Notes under the pieces: model-generated
Seen by the model: only the letters and a program-made list of their open reading frames with translations
The model's database searches: none
Told to the model about the DNA's origin: nothing
Part shown: positions 18,729 to 27,752 of the stretch, piece after piece
How positions within the stretch are numbered: the stretch's first letter is position 1
Layout of the letters: each line of letters starts with the position of its first letter
From: Syntrophomonas sp.
Lineage (GTDB): Bacteria > Bacillota > Syntrophomonadia > Syntrophomonadales > Syntrophomonadaceae
Length of the DNA stretch: 47,974 nt
Assembly: GCA_028709585.1 (NCBI GenBank)
Contig: JAQVWS010000003.1
Location: forward strand, 1-47,974
Reading direction: 5' to 3'
Made by a program: the position numbers and the translations under genes

Positions 18729-19976
18729 ATGCAGCCAATTATCGTAATAGGCGCCGGACCAGCAGGAATGATGGCGGCAATAACCGCAGTCAATTTAGGG
18801 AGCAAGGTAACTATTTTAGAAAAAAAAGACCGAGTTGGCCGTAAACTTAGTATTACCGGCAAAGGACGCTGTAACCTTACTTCCTCCGTAGATAAAGAAA
18901 ATTTAACTAAGGGATTTCCAGGCAATGGCCGTTTTCTGTTCAGTGCCTTCGATCAGTTTTCTAATCTGGATCTTATAGATTTTTTTGAACAGCGTGGATT
19001 AAAGACGAAAGTAGAGCGGGGCAACCGTGTTTTTCCTGTATGTGATAATGCGGAGGAAGTGGTAACGGTTCTTTATGAGAGCCTGAAGAGATCAGGGGTG
19101 AGCATCCTCACTGAAACCCCGGTGCGAGCTATTGTTATTGACTCCGGCAAGATTGTGGGGGTGGAATGTAAGCAGGGCAGACTTGCCGCTCAAGCGGTTA
19201 TTATTGCAACCGGAGGCATGTCTTATCCCGGTACTGGCTCCACCGGCGATGGTTATAAATGGGCATCTTATGCTGGACATACTATTATAGAGCCACGGCC
19301 TGGCCTGGTGCCGTTACTGGTTCAAGAGGAATGGGTACGGGAATTACAGGGCTTAAGTTTAAAAAACACCAAGGCTACTTCATATGATGCTCAAGGGAAG
19401 AAAATCAATCAGGATTGTGGGGAACTCCTCTTTACCCATTTTGGATTATCGGGGCCTATTATTCTTTCTATGAGCCATGATATAGGAGGCTATTTGAGCC
19501 GACATGATAAACCGGTTACAATTGAATTAGACCTTAAGCCGGCTTTGAGTCAAGAGAAACTGGATGAGCGTTTACAGCGAGATTTGGAGAAGTATGCCCG
19601 TAAAGTTTTCAAAAATAGTTTGGATGATCTGTTACCCCAGAAGTTAATACCTGTGATTATAGGGTTGAGCGGGATTGATCCCGGCAAGGTCTGCCATCAG
19701 ATTAACCGCAGCGAAAGGCTGGGACTGGTGCAGCTCTTAAAACACTTTAAAATGACTATTAATGGCACCAGGCCAATTACCGAGGCGATCATCACTGCCG
19801 GAGGGGTTAATGTTAAGGAGATTGATCCCAGGACTATGCAATCCAAATTGGTGGAAGGCCTGTTTTGGGCGGGAGAGGTTATTGATATTGATGGGTACAC
19901 CGGAGGTTATAATCTACAGGCGGCCTTCTCAACCGGTTATTTGGCAGGTAAATGCGCTGCCCATTCAGCGCGTTGA
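18729..19976 (+). CDS. NAD(P)/FAD-dependent oxidoreductase (HI0933/YhiN family)
   Basis: 'IIVIGAGPAGMMAAITAVNLGSKVTILEKKDRVGRKLSITGKGRCNLTS', 'GLFWAGEVIDIDGYTGGYNLQAAFSTGYLAG'. Confidence 0.92.
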   Translation: MQPIIVIGAGPAGMMAAITAVNLGSKVTILEKKDRVGRKLSITGKGRCNLTSSVDKENLTKGFPGNGRFLFSAFDQFSNLDLIDFFEQRGLKTKVERGNRVFPVCDNAEEVVTVLYESLKRSGVSILTETPVRAIVIDSGKIVGVECKQGRLAAQAVIIATGGMSYPGTGSTGDGYKWASYAGHTIIEPRPGLVPLLVQEEWVRELQGLSLKNTKATSYDAQGKKINQDCGELLFTHFGLSGPIILSMSHDIGGYLSRHDKPVTIELDLKPALSQEKLDERLQRDLEKYARKVFKNSLDDLLPQKLIPVIIGLSGIDPGKVCHQINRSERLGLVQLLKHFKMTINGTRPITEAIITAGGVNVKEIDPRTMQSKLVEGLFWAGEVIDIDGYTGGYNLQAAFSTGYLAGKCAAHSAR

Positions 19977-20117
19977 CTAAGATAACCGATATTTGATACT
20001 ATTCATTAGAGTGGCTATTAAAAATAAATCAATCATATACATGGGACTTTTGCGCTATCCGTTTTTTGATTATAGCCCTTTGATTATGGAAATTTTTTTC
20101 GGGAGGAATTATTACAA

Positions 20118-20984
20118 ATGGCACAGAATATGACTCAGTATCAGGGTTCATCTAATTATATCGTGAGTGATGAGTTAAGGAACAGCGTTAACATTGCCAT
20201 TGCTCTAGGAAAACCCCTCTTAATAAAGGGGGAACCAGGCACCGGCAAAACCATGCTGGCCTTAAGCATAGCGGAAGCTCTGCAAAAAAGAATATTGATC
20301 TGGAATATTAAATCTACCACCAAGGCACAGGAAGGACTGTATATTTATGATACGGTTCAGAGGCTTTATGACAGCCAGTTCAAGGATCATGACGTAGCTG
20401 ATATCAAGCAATATATTAGAACCGGGAAAATGGGTGAGGCATTCCAAAGCAGTGACCAGGTGGTTTTGTTAATCGATGAAATTGATAAAGCTGACCTGGA
20501 ATTTCCCAATGATCTTTTATGGGAACTGGATCAGATGAGCTATTATATTCCCGAAACCAAGGAGACTATAACCGCTATATCCAGACCCATCGTGATTGTG
20601 ACCAGTAATGCGGAAAAAGAACTGCCGGATGCTTTTTTGCGCAGATGTATTTTCCACTATATTGCGTTCCCCGATGCAGAAGAGATGAATAAGATTATTA
20701 AGGTGCATCACCCCGACCTGGATAAGCGTTTGCTTGAACAGGCCATGGAAACATTTTATATGCTCAGAAATATACCTAATATGCAGAAAAAGCCCAGCAC
20801 CAGTGAATTGATAGATTGGCTGCAGGCTTTGGTAGTAGGGGGAATCAGTCCCAATAAAATAAAGCAGGACTTGCCTTTTCTGGGAGTACTTTTAAAGAAA
20901 AACGAGGATCTGGATATCCTCTTAAACCAGGTCCATAATAAAACCCAGACCAAGGCTCAATCTCGCAGTTATTGGAATCGTTAG
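20118..20984 (+). CDS. MoxR-family AAA ATPase
   Basis: Walker A 'GEPGTGKTMLA', Walker B 'LLIDEIDKAD'. Confidence 0.9.
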   Translation: MAQNMTQYQGSSNYIVSDELRNSVNIAIALGKPLLIKGEPGTGKTMLALSIAEALQKRILIWNIKSTTKAQEGLYIYDTVQRLYDSQFKDHDVADIKQYIRTGKMGEAFQSSDQVVLLIDEIDKADLEFPNDLLWELDQMSYYIPETKETITAISRPIVIVTSNAEKELPDAFLRRCIFHYIAFPDAEEMNKIIKVHHPDLDKRLLEQAMETFYMLRNIPNMQKKPSTSELIDWLQALVVGGISPNKIKQDLPFLGVLLKKNEDLDILLNQVHNKTQTKAQSRSYWNR

Positions 20985-20994
20985 GAGAATAGGA

Positions 20995-22224
20995 TTGTTT
21001 ACGGAATTTTTTTATTACTTGAGAAATTTTGGAGTGCCGGTTTCCATAAACGAGTGGCAGAGTCTCATGGAGGCATTGGAGATGGATATGGCAGGCTCCA
21101 GCTTAACCGGCTTTTACTTTCTGTGCCGAGCCTTGCTGGTTAAAACCGAAGCCCATTATGACAGGTTTGACCTGGCTTTTGCCAATTATTTGGGAGATCT
21201 AGAAAGCCCGGAGGGACTGCCCGACAAGATTTGGGAGTGGCTTAACAAAGAACTTCCGCCGCAGGAAGTTTCTGAAGCTATGAGAAACAACCACCAGCAG
21301 CTTGATATCGAAGAGATGAAAAAGATGCTGGAAGAGAGATTAGGGGAGCAGAATGAGGAACATCACGGCGGCAATCGCTGGGTTGGCACCGGAGGTACGT
21401 CTCCATTTGGACATTCGGGCTATCATCCGGGAGGCATCCGTATTGGCGGCAATACCAGGAATTTATCGGCAGTAAAGGTTGCTGGAATGAGACGTTTCCA
21501 AGAATTTCGCACTGATGAGACCTTGGGTGTCCGCCAGTTCCAATTGGCTTTGCGCAAGCTCAGACAGTTTACCACCCGCCTGGACGGTGCCAAGGAAGAA
21601 GTGGATGTGGATGCTACAATTGACAAGACCTGCCAGAATGCCGGACGTCTGGAATTGGTATGGGAAAGGCCCCGGGTCAACAGTATGAAAGTTCTGTTGC
21701 TTATGGATGCAGGTGGTTCCATGCTGTCTTACAGCCGCCTATGCAATCAGCTTTTTACAGCAGTAAACAAGTCCAACCATTTCAAAGACCTAAAAATATT
21801 TTACTTTCACAATTGTATTTATGACCGGCTTTACCATGACCCGAGCTGCAGCGGCAATGACTATACCGATACTGAATATATACTCCGTACATGTGATTCT
21901 GATTATCGGGTCATCATAGTTGGCGATGCCAGCATGGGGCCTGCTGAGTTAATGCGTGCCGGCGGAATTATTGACTGGTATCTGCATAACGAACAACCCG
22001 GCATCGATTGGCTCGAGCGTATACGTCATCATTTTGAATACTCAATATGGCTTAACCCCGTGCCCGCTAAATATTGGGAATGGGTAGAAGGTGCCTATAC
22101 CATCAAGACTATCGGACAGGTATTTCCGATGGAAGAATTAACGGTTGAAGGTCTGGAGAGAGGTATAGCTAAACTAAAAAGCCGCACTGCAGTGGGAGAG
22201 GGGAGTAAAGTTGCTAAGAGATAA
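20995..22224 (+). CDS. VWA domain protein (CoxE-like), partner of MoxR
   Basis: 'MKVLLLMDAGGSMLSYSRLCNQLF...FYFHNCIYDRLYHD'; TTG start. Confidence 0.85.
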   Translation: MFTEFFYYLRNFGVPVSINEWQSLMEALEMDMAGSSLTGFYFLCRALLVKTEAHYDRFDLAFANYLGDLESPEGLPDKIWEWLNKELPPQEVSEAMRNNHQQLDIEEMKKMLEERLGEQNEEHHGGNRWVGTGGTSPFGHSGYHPGGIRIGGNTRNLSAVKVAGMRRFQEFRTDETLGVRQFQLALRKLRQFTTRLDGAKEEVDVDATIDKTCQNAGRLELVWERPRVNSMKVLLLMDAGGSMLSYSRLCNQLFTAVNKSNHFKDLKIFYFHNCIYDRLYHDPSCSGNDYTDTEYILRTCDSDYRVIIVGDASMGPAELMRAGGIIDWYLHNEQPGIDWLERIRHHFEYSIWLNPVPAKYWEWVEGAYTIKTIGQVFPMEELTVEGLERGIAKLKSRTAVGEGSKVAKR

Positions 22225-22858
22225 TAGGGTTGAGATTGTTGTGGATGGGGTTACTGGAGTAGGCAAATCCAGTCTGGTTAAGATTATCTGTGAAGAAATG
22301 CAATTAAAGCCTTTTAGTGAGATGTTTGAGGACGAAAACAGACTATTGCATAAATTTTTTTATGATCGTGAAAAATGGGCCTTTTCAATGCAGACTAATT
22401 TTCTAACCAATCGTTTTAAACAGTATCAGCAGGCTATGAAAGTGGGACGAGCGGTTATGGACCGTTCTATTTATTCTGACCGGATATTTGCCCTTATGTA
22501 TCTGAAACATGGTTATTTATGTCCGGAAGAATATGCGGTATATAACAATCTTTTGCATACCTTGCTGGAGCATGTCAAACCACCCAAACTTATGGTTTAC
22601 CTGCAGGTAAAGACTGATGAAGCTATACGTAGAATTCATCGGCGGGGACGCCCGGATGAGGTGGAAGTTGAACGGGAGTACTGGGATATGCTAAACCAGT
22701 TTTATGAGAAAAATTACAGTGATTTTAAACTGGGAAATCTTTTGGTTATCAAAGTTGATCACCTGGACTATGTTCATAAACCGGAAGATCGCAGATATAT
22801 AATGGGGGAAATAAGGCAGGCCTTGAACAATGTAACCAGAGCTGCTTCAGTCTTATAA
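22211..22858 (+). CDS. Deoxynucleoside kinase family protein
   Basis: P-loop 'VDGVTGVGKSS', 'DRSIYSDRIFA', LID-like 'RIHRRGRPDEVE'; 14-nt overlap with the VWA gene. Confidence 0.85.
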   Translation: MLRDNRVEIVVDGVTGVGKSSLVKIICEEMQLKPFSEMFEDENRLLHKFFYDREKWAFSMQTNFLTNRFKQYQQAMKVGRAVMDRSIYSDRIFALMYLKHGYLCPEEYAVYNNLLHTLLEHVKPPKLMVYLQVKTDEAIRRIHRRGRPDEVEVEREYWDMLNQFYEKNYSDFKLGNLLVIKVDHLDYVHKPEDRRYIMGEIRQALNNVTRAASVL

Positions 22859-22876
22859 AATATAGGTGGTGGTATT

Positions 22877-23308
22877 ATGGATATAGTATTAGTGATATTG
22901 GCAGGGCTGATATTCATAGTTTACTCCAGCTATTTTATGAAAATCATTACAGGTGACCCGAGCTTCTTTGAGGTTGAGATGCTCAAGGCTCTGGCCGGGT
23001 GGATTATCTCCAAAGGGACTATAAGCAAAATCTACATATGGGTCATGGTGTTATCATCGATATTGGCAGAAGCACTTTACTTCTGGCTCACCCTGGTATT
23101 AATCAGCAATCCGATTATGAGATCGTTAACCATTCTTCTTATTGCTATAGAAATCTATCATTTCAGCAAACTTGCACTTAATCTCAATCGTTTCTTTAAT
23201 GGCAAGGATCTCTTAAGCCAGGTATTCGACTGGCGCTTGGAGAGAACCAGTGCAATATTCTTTTTCACACATTCCTTTTTGGTCATTGTGGGGCGGTATT
23301 TTTTTTAA
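22877..23308 (+). CDS. Uncharacterised integral membrane protein
   Basis: 143 aa, about four hydrophobic segments; follows the dNK gene by 18 nt. Confidence 0.6.
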   Translation: MDIVLVILAGLIFIVYSSYFMKIITGDPSFFEVEMLKALAGWIISKGTISKIYIWVMVLSSILAEALYFWLTLVLISNPIMRSLTILLIAIEIYHFSKLALNLNRFFNGKDLLSQVFDWRLERTSAIFFFTHSFLVIVGRYFF

Positions 23309-23423
23309 TTCCTCACTTGTACAGCTATTGAGTCCGATGAACCTTATCTGGCTCTTATGATTTGCCTGCACCTACATCTTAATTAATTGCATGTAGGGAA
23401 AGAGTTTTACAATACAGCAAAAA

Positions 23424-23457
23424 AAAAGGCTTGGTATAATATGAATACCAAACCTTT
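23424..23457. terminator. Bidirectional intrinsic terminator
   Basis: AAAGGCTTGGTAT / ATACCAAACCTTT stem flanked by A-run and T-run. Confidence 0.8.
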
Positions 23458-23477
23458 TTGTTAATCAAGCAATTAAA

Positions 23478-23786
23478 TTAGCGGCTACGTCTGGCCTGGA
23501 AACAATCCCGGCAATAAACCGGTCTGTCACCTGTGGGCTCAAACGGAACGGTTGTATCTTGACCACAAGAAGCACATACTGTCTTAAACATTTGACGTTC
23601 TTCCCTGTATCCAGAGCCACCGCCGTAACCATTACGTTGCTGTTTGCGAGCTTTTCTGCAACTTGGGCAACGACCTGGTTCGTTTTCAAAGCCTTTTTCT
23701 GCGTAAAATTCTTGTTCCGATACTGAGAACAAAAATTCATTGCCGCAATCTTTACAAACGATATCTTTATCTTCCAACGTGTTCAT
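23478..23786 (-). CDS. Small double zinc-ribbon protein
   Basis: Two CxxC...CxxC modules 'CKDCGNEF...CPSC' and 'CASCGQDT...CRDC' joined by Gly/Tyr-rich linker. Confidence 0.8.
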   Translation of the reverse strand: MNTLEDKDIVCKDCGNEFLFSVSEQEFYAEKGFENEPGRCPSCRKARKQQRNGYGGGSGYREERQMFKTVCASCGQDTTVPFEPTGDRPVYCRDCFQARRSR

Positions 23787-23953
23787 CTCCCTTCTGGAAT
23801 TACTCTTGGACTAGTTACCCCAAAAAAGGAGATAATGCAAAGAACAAGGCAACATTGATTATAAATCAATTATTATTCGTTGTCAAATATTCTGCATATT
23901 TATTTCTAGCGGCGATACCAGCTTGGCTAACGGCCTTTGTTTAATTGAGTTAA

Positions 23954-25123
23954 TTAATAGCGCAACAAGGCTGCCAATGATTGATCATCAGGTACCCGGT
24001 CTGGGGCAACAACATATACTGTTCCGCCGTTTAAGATGGTTTGAACAGCAGTAAAGTCATATAGATCTTCATCCTCCAATTCCGCCGCTGCCGAGCTTAT
24101 TTGAACTTTATTCTGATGAGGGTCAAACTTGCCCCATTGCTCAGCGCCATCAGCCATAAACAATAGTTCTATCTGTCCGTTAAATGCTGCAGGGACAGCT
24201 TCGCATATATCGGAGGTAGTGCGTCCCGTGCCTTTAAAAGGACCGTAATAGGTAATGGCCTCCTGTTCAGCTTTGTGGAAATAATGCTCGACCAGCGGAA
24301 AAGCAAGCGTCTTAATCTCTTCAGGACTTAATATCTCCGGATTACCTGGCAGCGCTTCATCAGTCAAATATGCATAAGTATTTGCTTCCCGGTAAATAGA
24401 AGAGATAAAATCAACTCCAGCCAGCACCAGAGGCGAATCTTCGTTGCGCAGCAATTCACGCAAGCCCCGGTCAATCATTTGGCAATACCTTAAGATATTA
24501 GGCTTGCTATCGTCGTTCCCTACTCCGTGGCCATGAAACATAGCGATTTCCGAATTGTTATTGGTTCCCGGCAGGTTTTGGCTATGGGTTTGAACTTGTC
24601 TTTCAGGGTCATCATAGTCATCGTATTTAAGAGCTTCGGATATACTGTGGGGAATATTATCAAGTGTTATTTCTTTTACACTAGCCCGGGTACACTGCAA
24701 CACCCGAACATCATTTTGACTGAGAGCCAGAACGTAAAACAATCCATCTTCACTTAGCAAAGGCAGAAGGGGTTTGAGGTGAAATCGCCTCCCAATCTGT
24801 ACAAATTCATCAACTTTCACAGGCAGGTAATAGTAATGAAACATATCAGCAGATAGAAATATTGCCAAACCATCCCGCTGTTGTTGCCAAAACTGATTAT
24901 CCAGTACCAGTTTTCTAATCGGATCTAATAGTTTTTTAGCATTGGGTGAGCGCATTCCGCTCTTTATCAGGCGGGCCTCAGCTTCGGCGGCCAGATTTTT
25001 CAGCCGTATTCTTCCCTGCCTCGTTTCGCTTCCAGCTCTGAAGGCAGGCATATAAATAGATATGCAAATATCGTCTCGTTTCTTAATTAGAGTCGTTAAA
25101 TCTTCCCGAGTTAATAAATTCAT
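23954..25123 (-). CDS. Bacterial archaeo-eukaryotic release factor-like (baeRF) family protein
   Basis: 'CISIYMPAF', 'GLAIFLSADMFHYYYLPVKVDEFVQIGRRFHLKPLLPLLSEDGLFYVLALSQNDVRVLQC'. Confidence 0.7.
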   Translation of the reverse strand: MNLLTREDLTTLIKKRDDICISIYMPAFRAGSETRQGRIRLKNLAAEAEARLIKSGMRSPNAKKLLDPIRKLVLDNQFWQQQRDGLAIFLSADMFHYYYLPVKVDEFVQIGRRFHLKPLLPLLSEDGLFYVLALSQNDVRVLQCTRASVKEITLDNIPHSISEALKYDDYDDPERQVQTHSQNLPGTNNNSEIAMFHGHGVGNDDSKPNILRYCQMIDRGLRELLRNEDSPLVLAGVDFISSIYREANTYAYLTDEALPGNPEILSPEEIKTLAFPLVEHYFHKAEQEAITYYGPFKGTGRTTSDICEAVPAAFNGQIELLFMADGAEQWGKFDPHQNKVQISSAAAELEDEDLYDFTAVQTILNGGTVYVVAPDRVPDDQSLAALLRY

Positions 25124-25202
25124 ATTTTTAACCTCCTATCTTAATTTAGCTTTCCCCGCAAACAGATTTTATTTACGCTTATAAAAAATATTGCAGCTAG
25201 GC

Positions 25203-25443
25203 AAGGGGACGGTTCTTTTGCCTGCAGGGTTATTTTTTAGTATCATCAATATATAAAGATGAAGATTATTAAAGACCAGACAGGCACGTAATATACCGGA
25301 ATCTATTACGTTTAATGCGCGGCAATGAAAGGAAAAATATCTTTGAACAAACCTATCTCAGCGAGCCATTGTGAATCTACTGGGAATAAACAAAAGCACA
25401 GTTGAACGGCAGAAACAAATGCAGGCAAAAGAACCGTCCCCTT
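25203..25443. mobile_element. MITE-like / decayed transposon remnant with 24-bp perfect terminal inverted repeats
   Basis: AAGGGGACGGTTCTTTTGCCTGCA (25203-25226) and its exact reverse complement TGCAGGCAAAAGAACCGTCCCCTT (25420-25443). Confidence 0.75.
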
Positions 25444-25448
25444 ATTAA
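25353..25448 (+). pseudogene. C-terminal fragment of a Y1/REP-associated-type transposase
   Basis: Frame reads LSQRAIVNLLGINKSTVERQKQMQAKEPSPY* with the right TIR encoding AKEPSP; helix-turn-helix-like; upstream frame disrupted. Confidence 0.5.
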
Positions 25449-25518
25449 GGTGAAAGTCTGGGATATTGTACGGCGTAGTATTATTTGTAAATCGAATTAT
25501 ATCAAATCGGCAATTATA

Positions 25519-25549
25519 TTGACTGCACAAAGGCCACTAATGTTATAAT
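25519..25549 (+). promoter_or_regulatory. Extended -10 promoter (TTGACT...TGTTATAAT) for SLH gene
   Basis: TTGACT 25519-25524, TGT-TATAAT 25541-25549. Confidence 0.6.
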
Positions 25550-25638
25550 TAACCAAGAAAACGATGCTGTAATATAAAAATGTAGTAAAATGCATATTAT
25601 TGTTTTTATAATTAATTTCTTAAGGAGGTATTTAGAAC

Positions 25639-27630
25639 ATGAAAAAGAAAATATGGAGATGTTGCTTGCTGGCGACGATGGTTTTAATTTTTTTAAGCGC
25701 CGGAACCTGCATGGCAGCCAATCAGGTATTTCAAGATACGCAGGAGCACTGGGCCAAGGACTATATAAATGAACTGGCCAGATTGGATTACGTGGCAGGA
25801 AATCCTGACGGCACTTTTAAGCCGGACAAAAACATGACCAAAGCAGAGTTTACCCGTCTTTTAATAAGCTGCATGGGAATTAATAATCCCAGCGATGATA
25901 CCACCAAAAATTTCAGCGACACCGCTGGAAATTGGGCTATTAAATTTATCAATGAGGCAGCCATGCTCGGTATATTAGAGCCCAGCGAATACCCTGACGG
26001 GTTGCAGCCGGACGGAGCGATTAAGCGCAGTGAGGCCTGCGCTATGCTGGTTCGTGCTTTGGGCAAGCTGCCAGCTACAGGGATGACAACGTTTAATGAC
26101 AACGATAAAGTTCAACTCAGCGAATATCGGGGATTTATTAAAACAGCCGCTGATTTGGGTCTTATGTCAGGCTATTCCACTGGCAACTTCGAACCCTTTG
26201 CCGACCTGCCCCGCGGTCAGGCATGTACAGTTTTATACAAATACTTGTATCTGGAGGGTAAGATACCCACCATAACCCCTCCTGCTTCTGGAACCTATAC
26301 GCCTTCTTTTACCGGCAATATAAGATACGTTTCAATTGACGGTGAGCTGTATGATACCAATACGGTTCCCGTATCATTTATTATTGACTTCATTGAGGTA
26401 CCAGCCAAGTCGCTGGCCGTACACACATCTGGCATAAATCTTAACAATACCTATATTATTGAAACTGATAGCAGCAAAAATGCTGATATAGTCGTCCATA
26501 ATGTACGTTACGCGGTTAAAGAGTATGCGTTAAGCGGAGACAAGCTGGAGGTTACAGTCAGTTCCCGCAAAATTCACAAATTTGAGGTAGGAAACAGAAC
26601 CTATAACAGTGATTATGTCTATTTATATGTTGCATCTAGAGATGAAGGTTATTATCTGTCGGATATGACAGTTATTGATGATAATAAGGTAAAAATAGGC
26701 AACAAAGTTTACAATTTGAGCAATGACAAGATTACTATTTCTGCCAATGACAAGAATGATTTTTATGATATTGTTGAATTAGAAATTACCGATAAAGATA
26801 ACATATTGCAGTTGAAAGCCACTGATCCGGTTGTTATGGATAATCTGGGCATCTCGGATATAGCCGCGATTTTTGTTGATAATTCTACTCTGGACCTGGG
26901 GGATATTGACAACATTTACTTTATAATTGGCGGCACCAGATATGACTTATCCGAAGTTACCCTTGATGCTACCGGCAATTTTAACGTTGATAGCGAGGTC
27001 TATTCATATGATCGCGTAAAGATGGTTATTGATGAGTTGCAGTATGAAATTACCCTATTACATAGCAATAAAGCCAAATTCATATTTTACTGTGATGAGG
27101 GTTCTGATCAGGAATGGGTAATAGTTGATGATAAATACTACGATACCGAGGATGTTAAGTTTATTAAAGGTGCGTCTATTTATGATGTAGATGAAGTCAT
27201 GGTAGTTAGCAGAAACTTATATCGCATAGACAAAAAACAGTATACGCTGGATTCTAATCTGTTAGTCCAGGTAGATAATAAAACCTATACTATTTATGAA
27301 ATTTACTGGGATGCGCAAGAACAAGCTACGGTCATAGAAACCGATGATGATGTGGATTCTACCTTGGCTACCCAGCCCCAGGAAATAATATTTTATAATG
27401 ATGACACCAGATATCAGAAAGGCACCCAGGACGTAACCATCTATGCGTATCGTGAATGGGTCAGCTTTAGCAAAGTATTTATTTCTGACCCCGCTCATTA
27501 TGCTTATAAGGATAAAAACTATGATCTAATTGGAGCGGAATTAAGAATTGATGGCATTGAATTTGAGATATTAGACACGGCCTGGCATGGCTCCACCGCG
27601 ATTCTGGATATATTTATGGAAGAGCAATAG
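25639..27630 (+). CDS. S-layer homology (SLH) domain surface protein with degenerate beta repeats
   Basis: Signal peptide, three SLH modules ('FQDTQEHWAKDYINELARLDYVAGNPDGTFKPDKNMTKAEFTRLL' etc.), AAGGAGG RBS. Confidence 0.9.
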   Translation: MKKKIWRCCLLATMVLIFLSAGTCMAANQVFQDTQEHWAKDYINELARLDYVAGNPDGTFKPDKNMTKAEFTRLLISCMGINNPSDDTTKNFSDTAGNWAIKFINEAAMLGILEPSEYPDGLQPDGAIKRSEACAMLVRALGKLPATGMTTFNDNDKVQLSEYRGFIKTAADLGLMSGYSTGNFEPFADLPRGQACTVLYKYLYLEGKIPTITPPASGTYTPSFTGNIRYVSIDGELYDTNTVPVSFIIDFIEVPAKSLAVHTSGINLNNTYIIETDSSKNADIVVHNVRYAVKEYALSGDKLEVTVSSRKIHKFEVGNRTYNSDYVYLYVASRDEGYYLSDMTVIDDNKVKIGNKVYNLSNDKITISANDKNDFYDIVELEITDKDNILQLKATDPVVMDNLGISDIAAIFVDNSTLDLGDIDNIYFIIGGTRYDLSEVTLDATGNFNVDSEVYSYDRVKMVIDELQYEITLLHSNKAKFIFYCDEGSDQEWVIVDDKYYDTEDVKFIKGASIYDVDEVMVVSRNLYRIDKKQYTLDSNLLVQVDNKTYTIYEIYWDAQEQATVIETDDDVDSTLATQPQEIIFYNDDTRYQKGTQDVTIYAYREWVSFSKVFISDPAHYAYKDKNYDLIGAELRIDGIEFEILDTAWHGSTAILDIFMEEQ

Positions 27631-27692
27631 TATTCACAACCGGTAATCATTTGTGAGCTTTATCAGAGTGATTGCCGTTGGCGGATCAGAAA

Positions 27693-27740
27693 ATAATAAA
27701 CCCCTGGGCGTCCCCATTGTGGTAATGCCAAGGGGTTATT
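27693..27740. terminator. Convergent terminator hairpin
   Basis: AATAAACCCCTGGGC ... GCCAAGGGGTTATT. Confidence 0.65.
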
Positions 27741-27752
27741 ACTTGTGAAACT

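Noticed and set aside
18563-18844. 93-aa ORF upstream of the FAD oxidoreductase
   Set aside because: Overlaps the start of the FAD gene in another frame, no recognisable domain.
23663-23944. 93-aa plus-strand ORF
   Set aside because: Antisense to the zinc-ribbon gene; no motif or RBS support.
25312-25530. 72-aa minus-strand ORF across the inverted-repeat element
   Set aside because: Spans the transposon remnant boundary; the plus-strand transposase-like frame is a better explanation.
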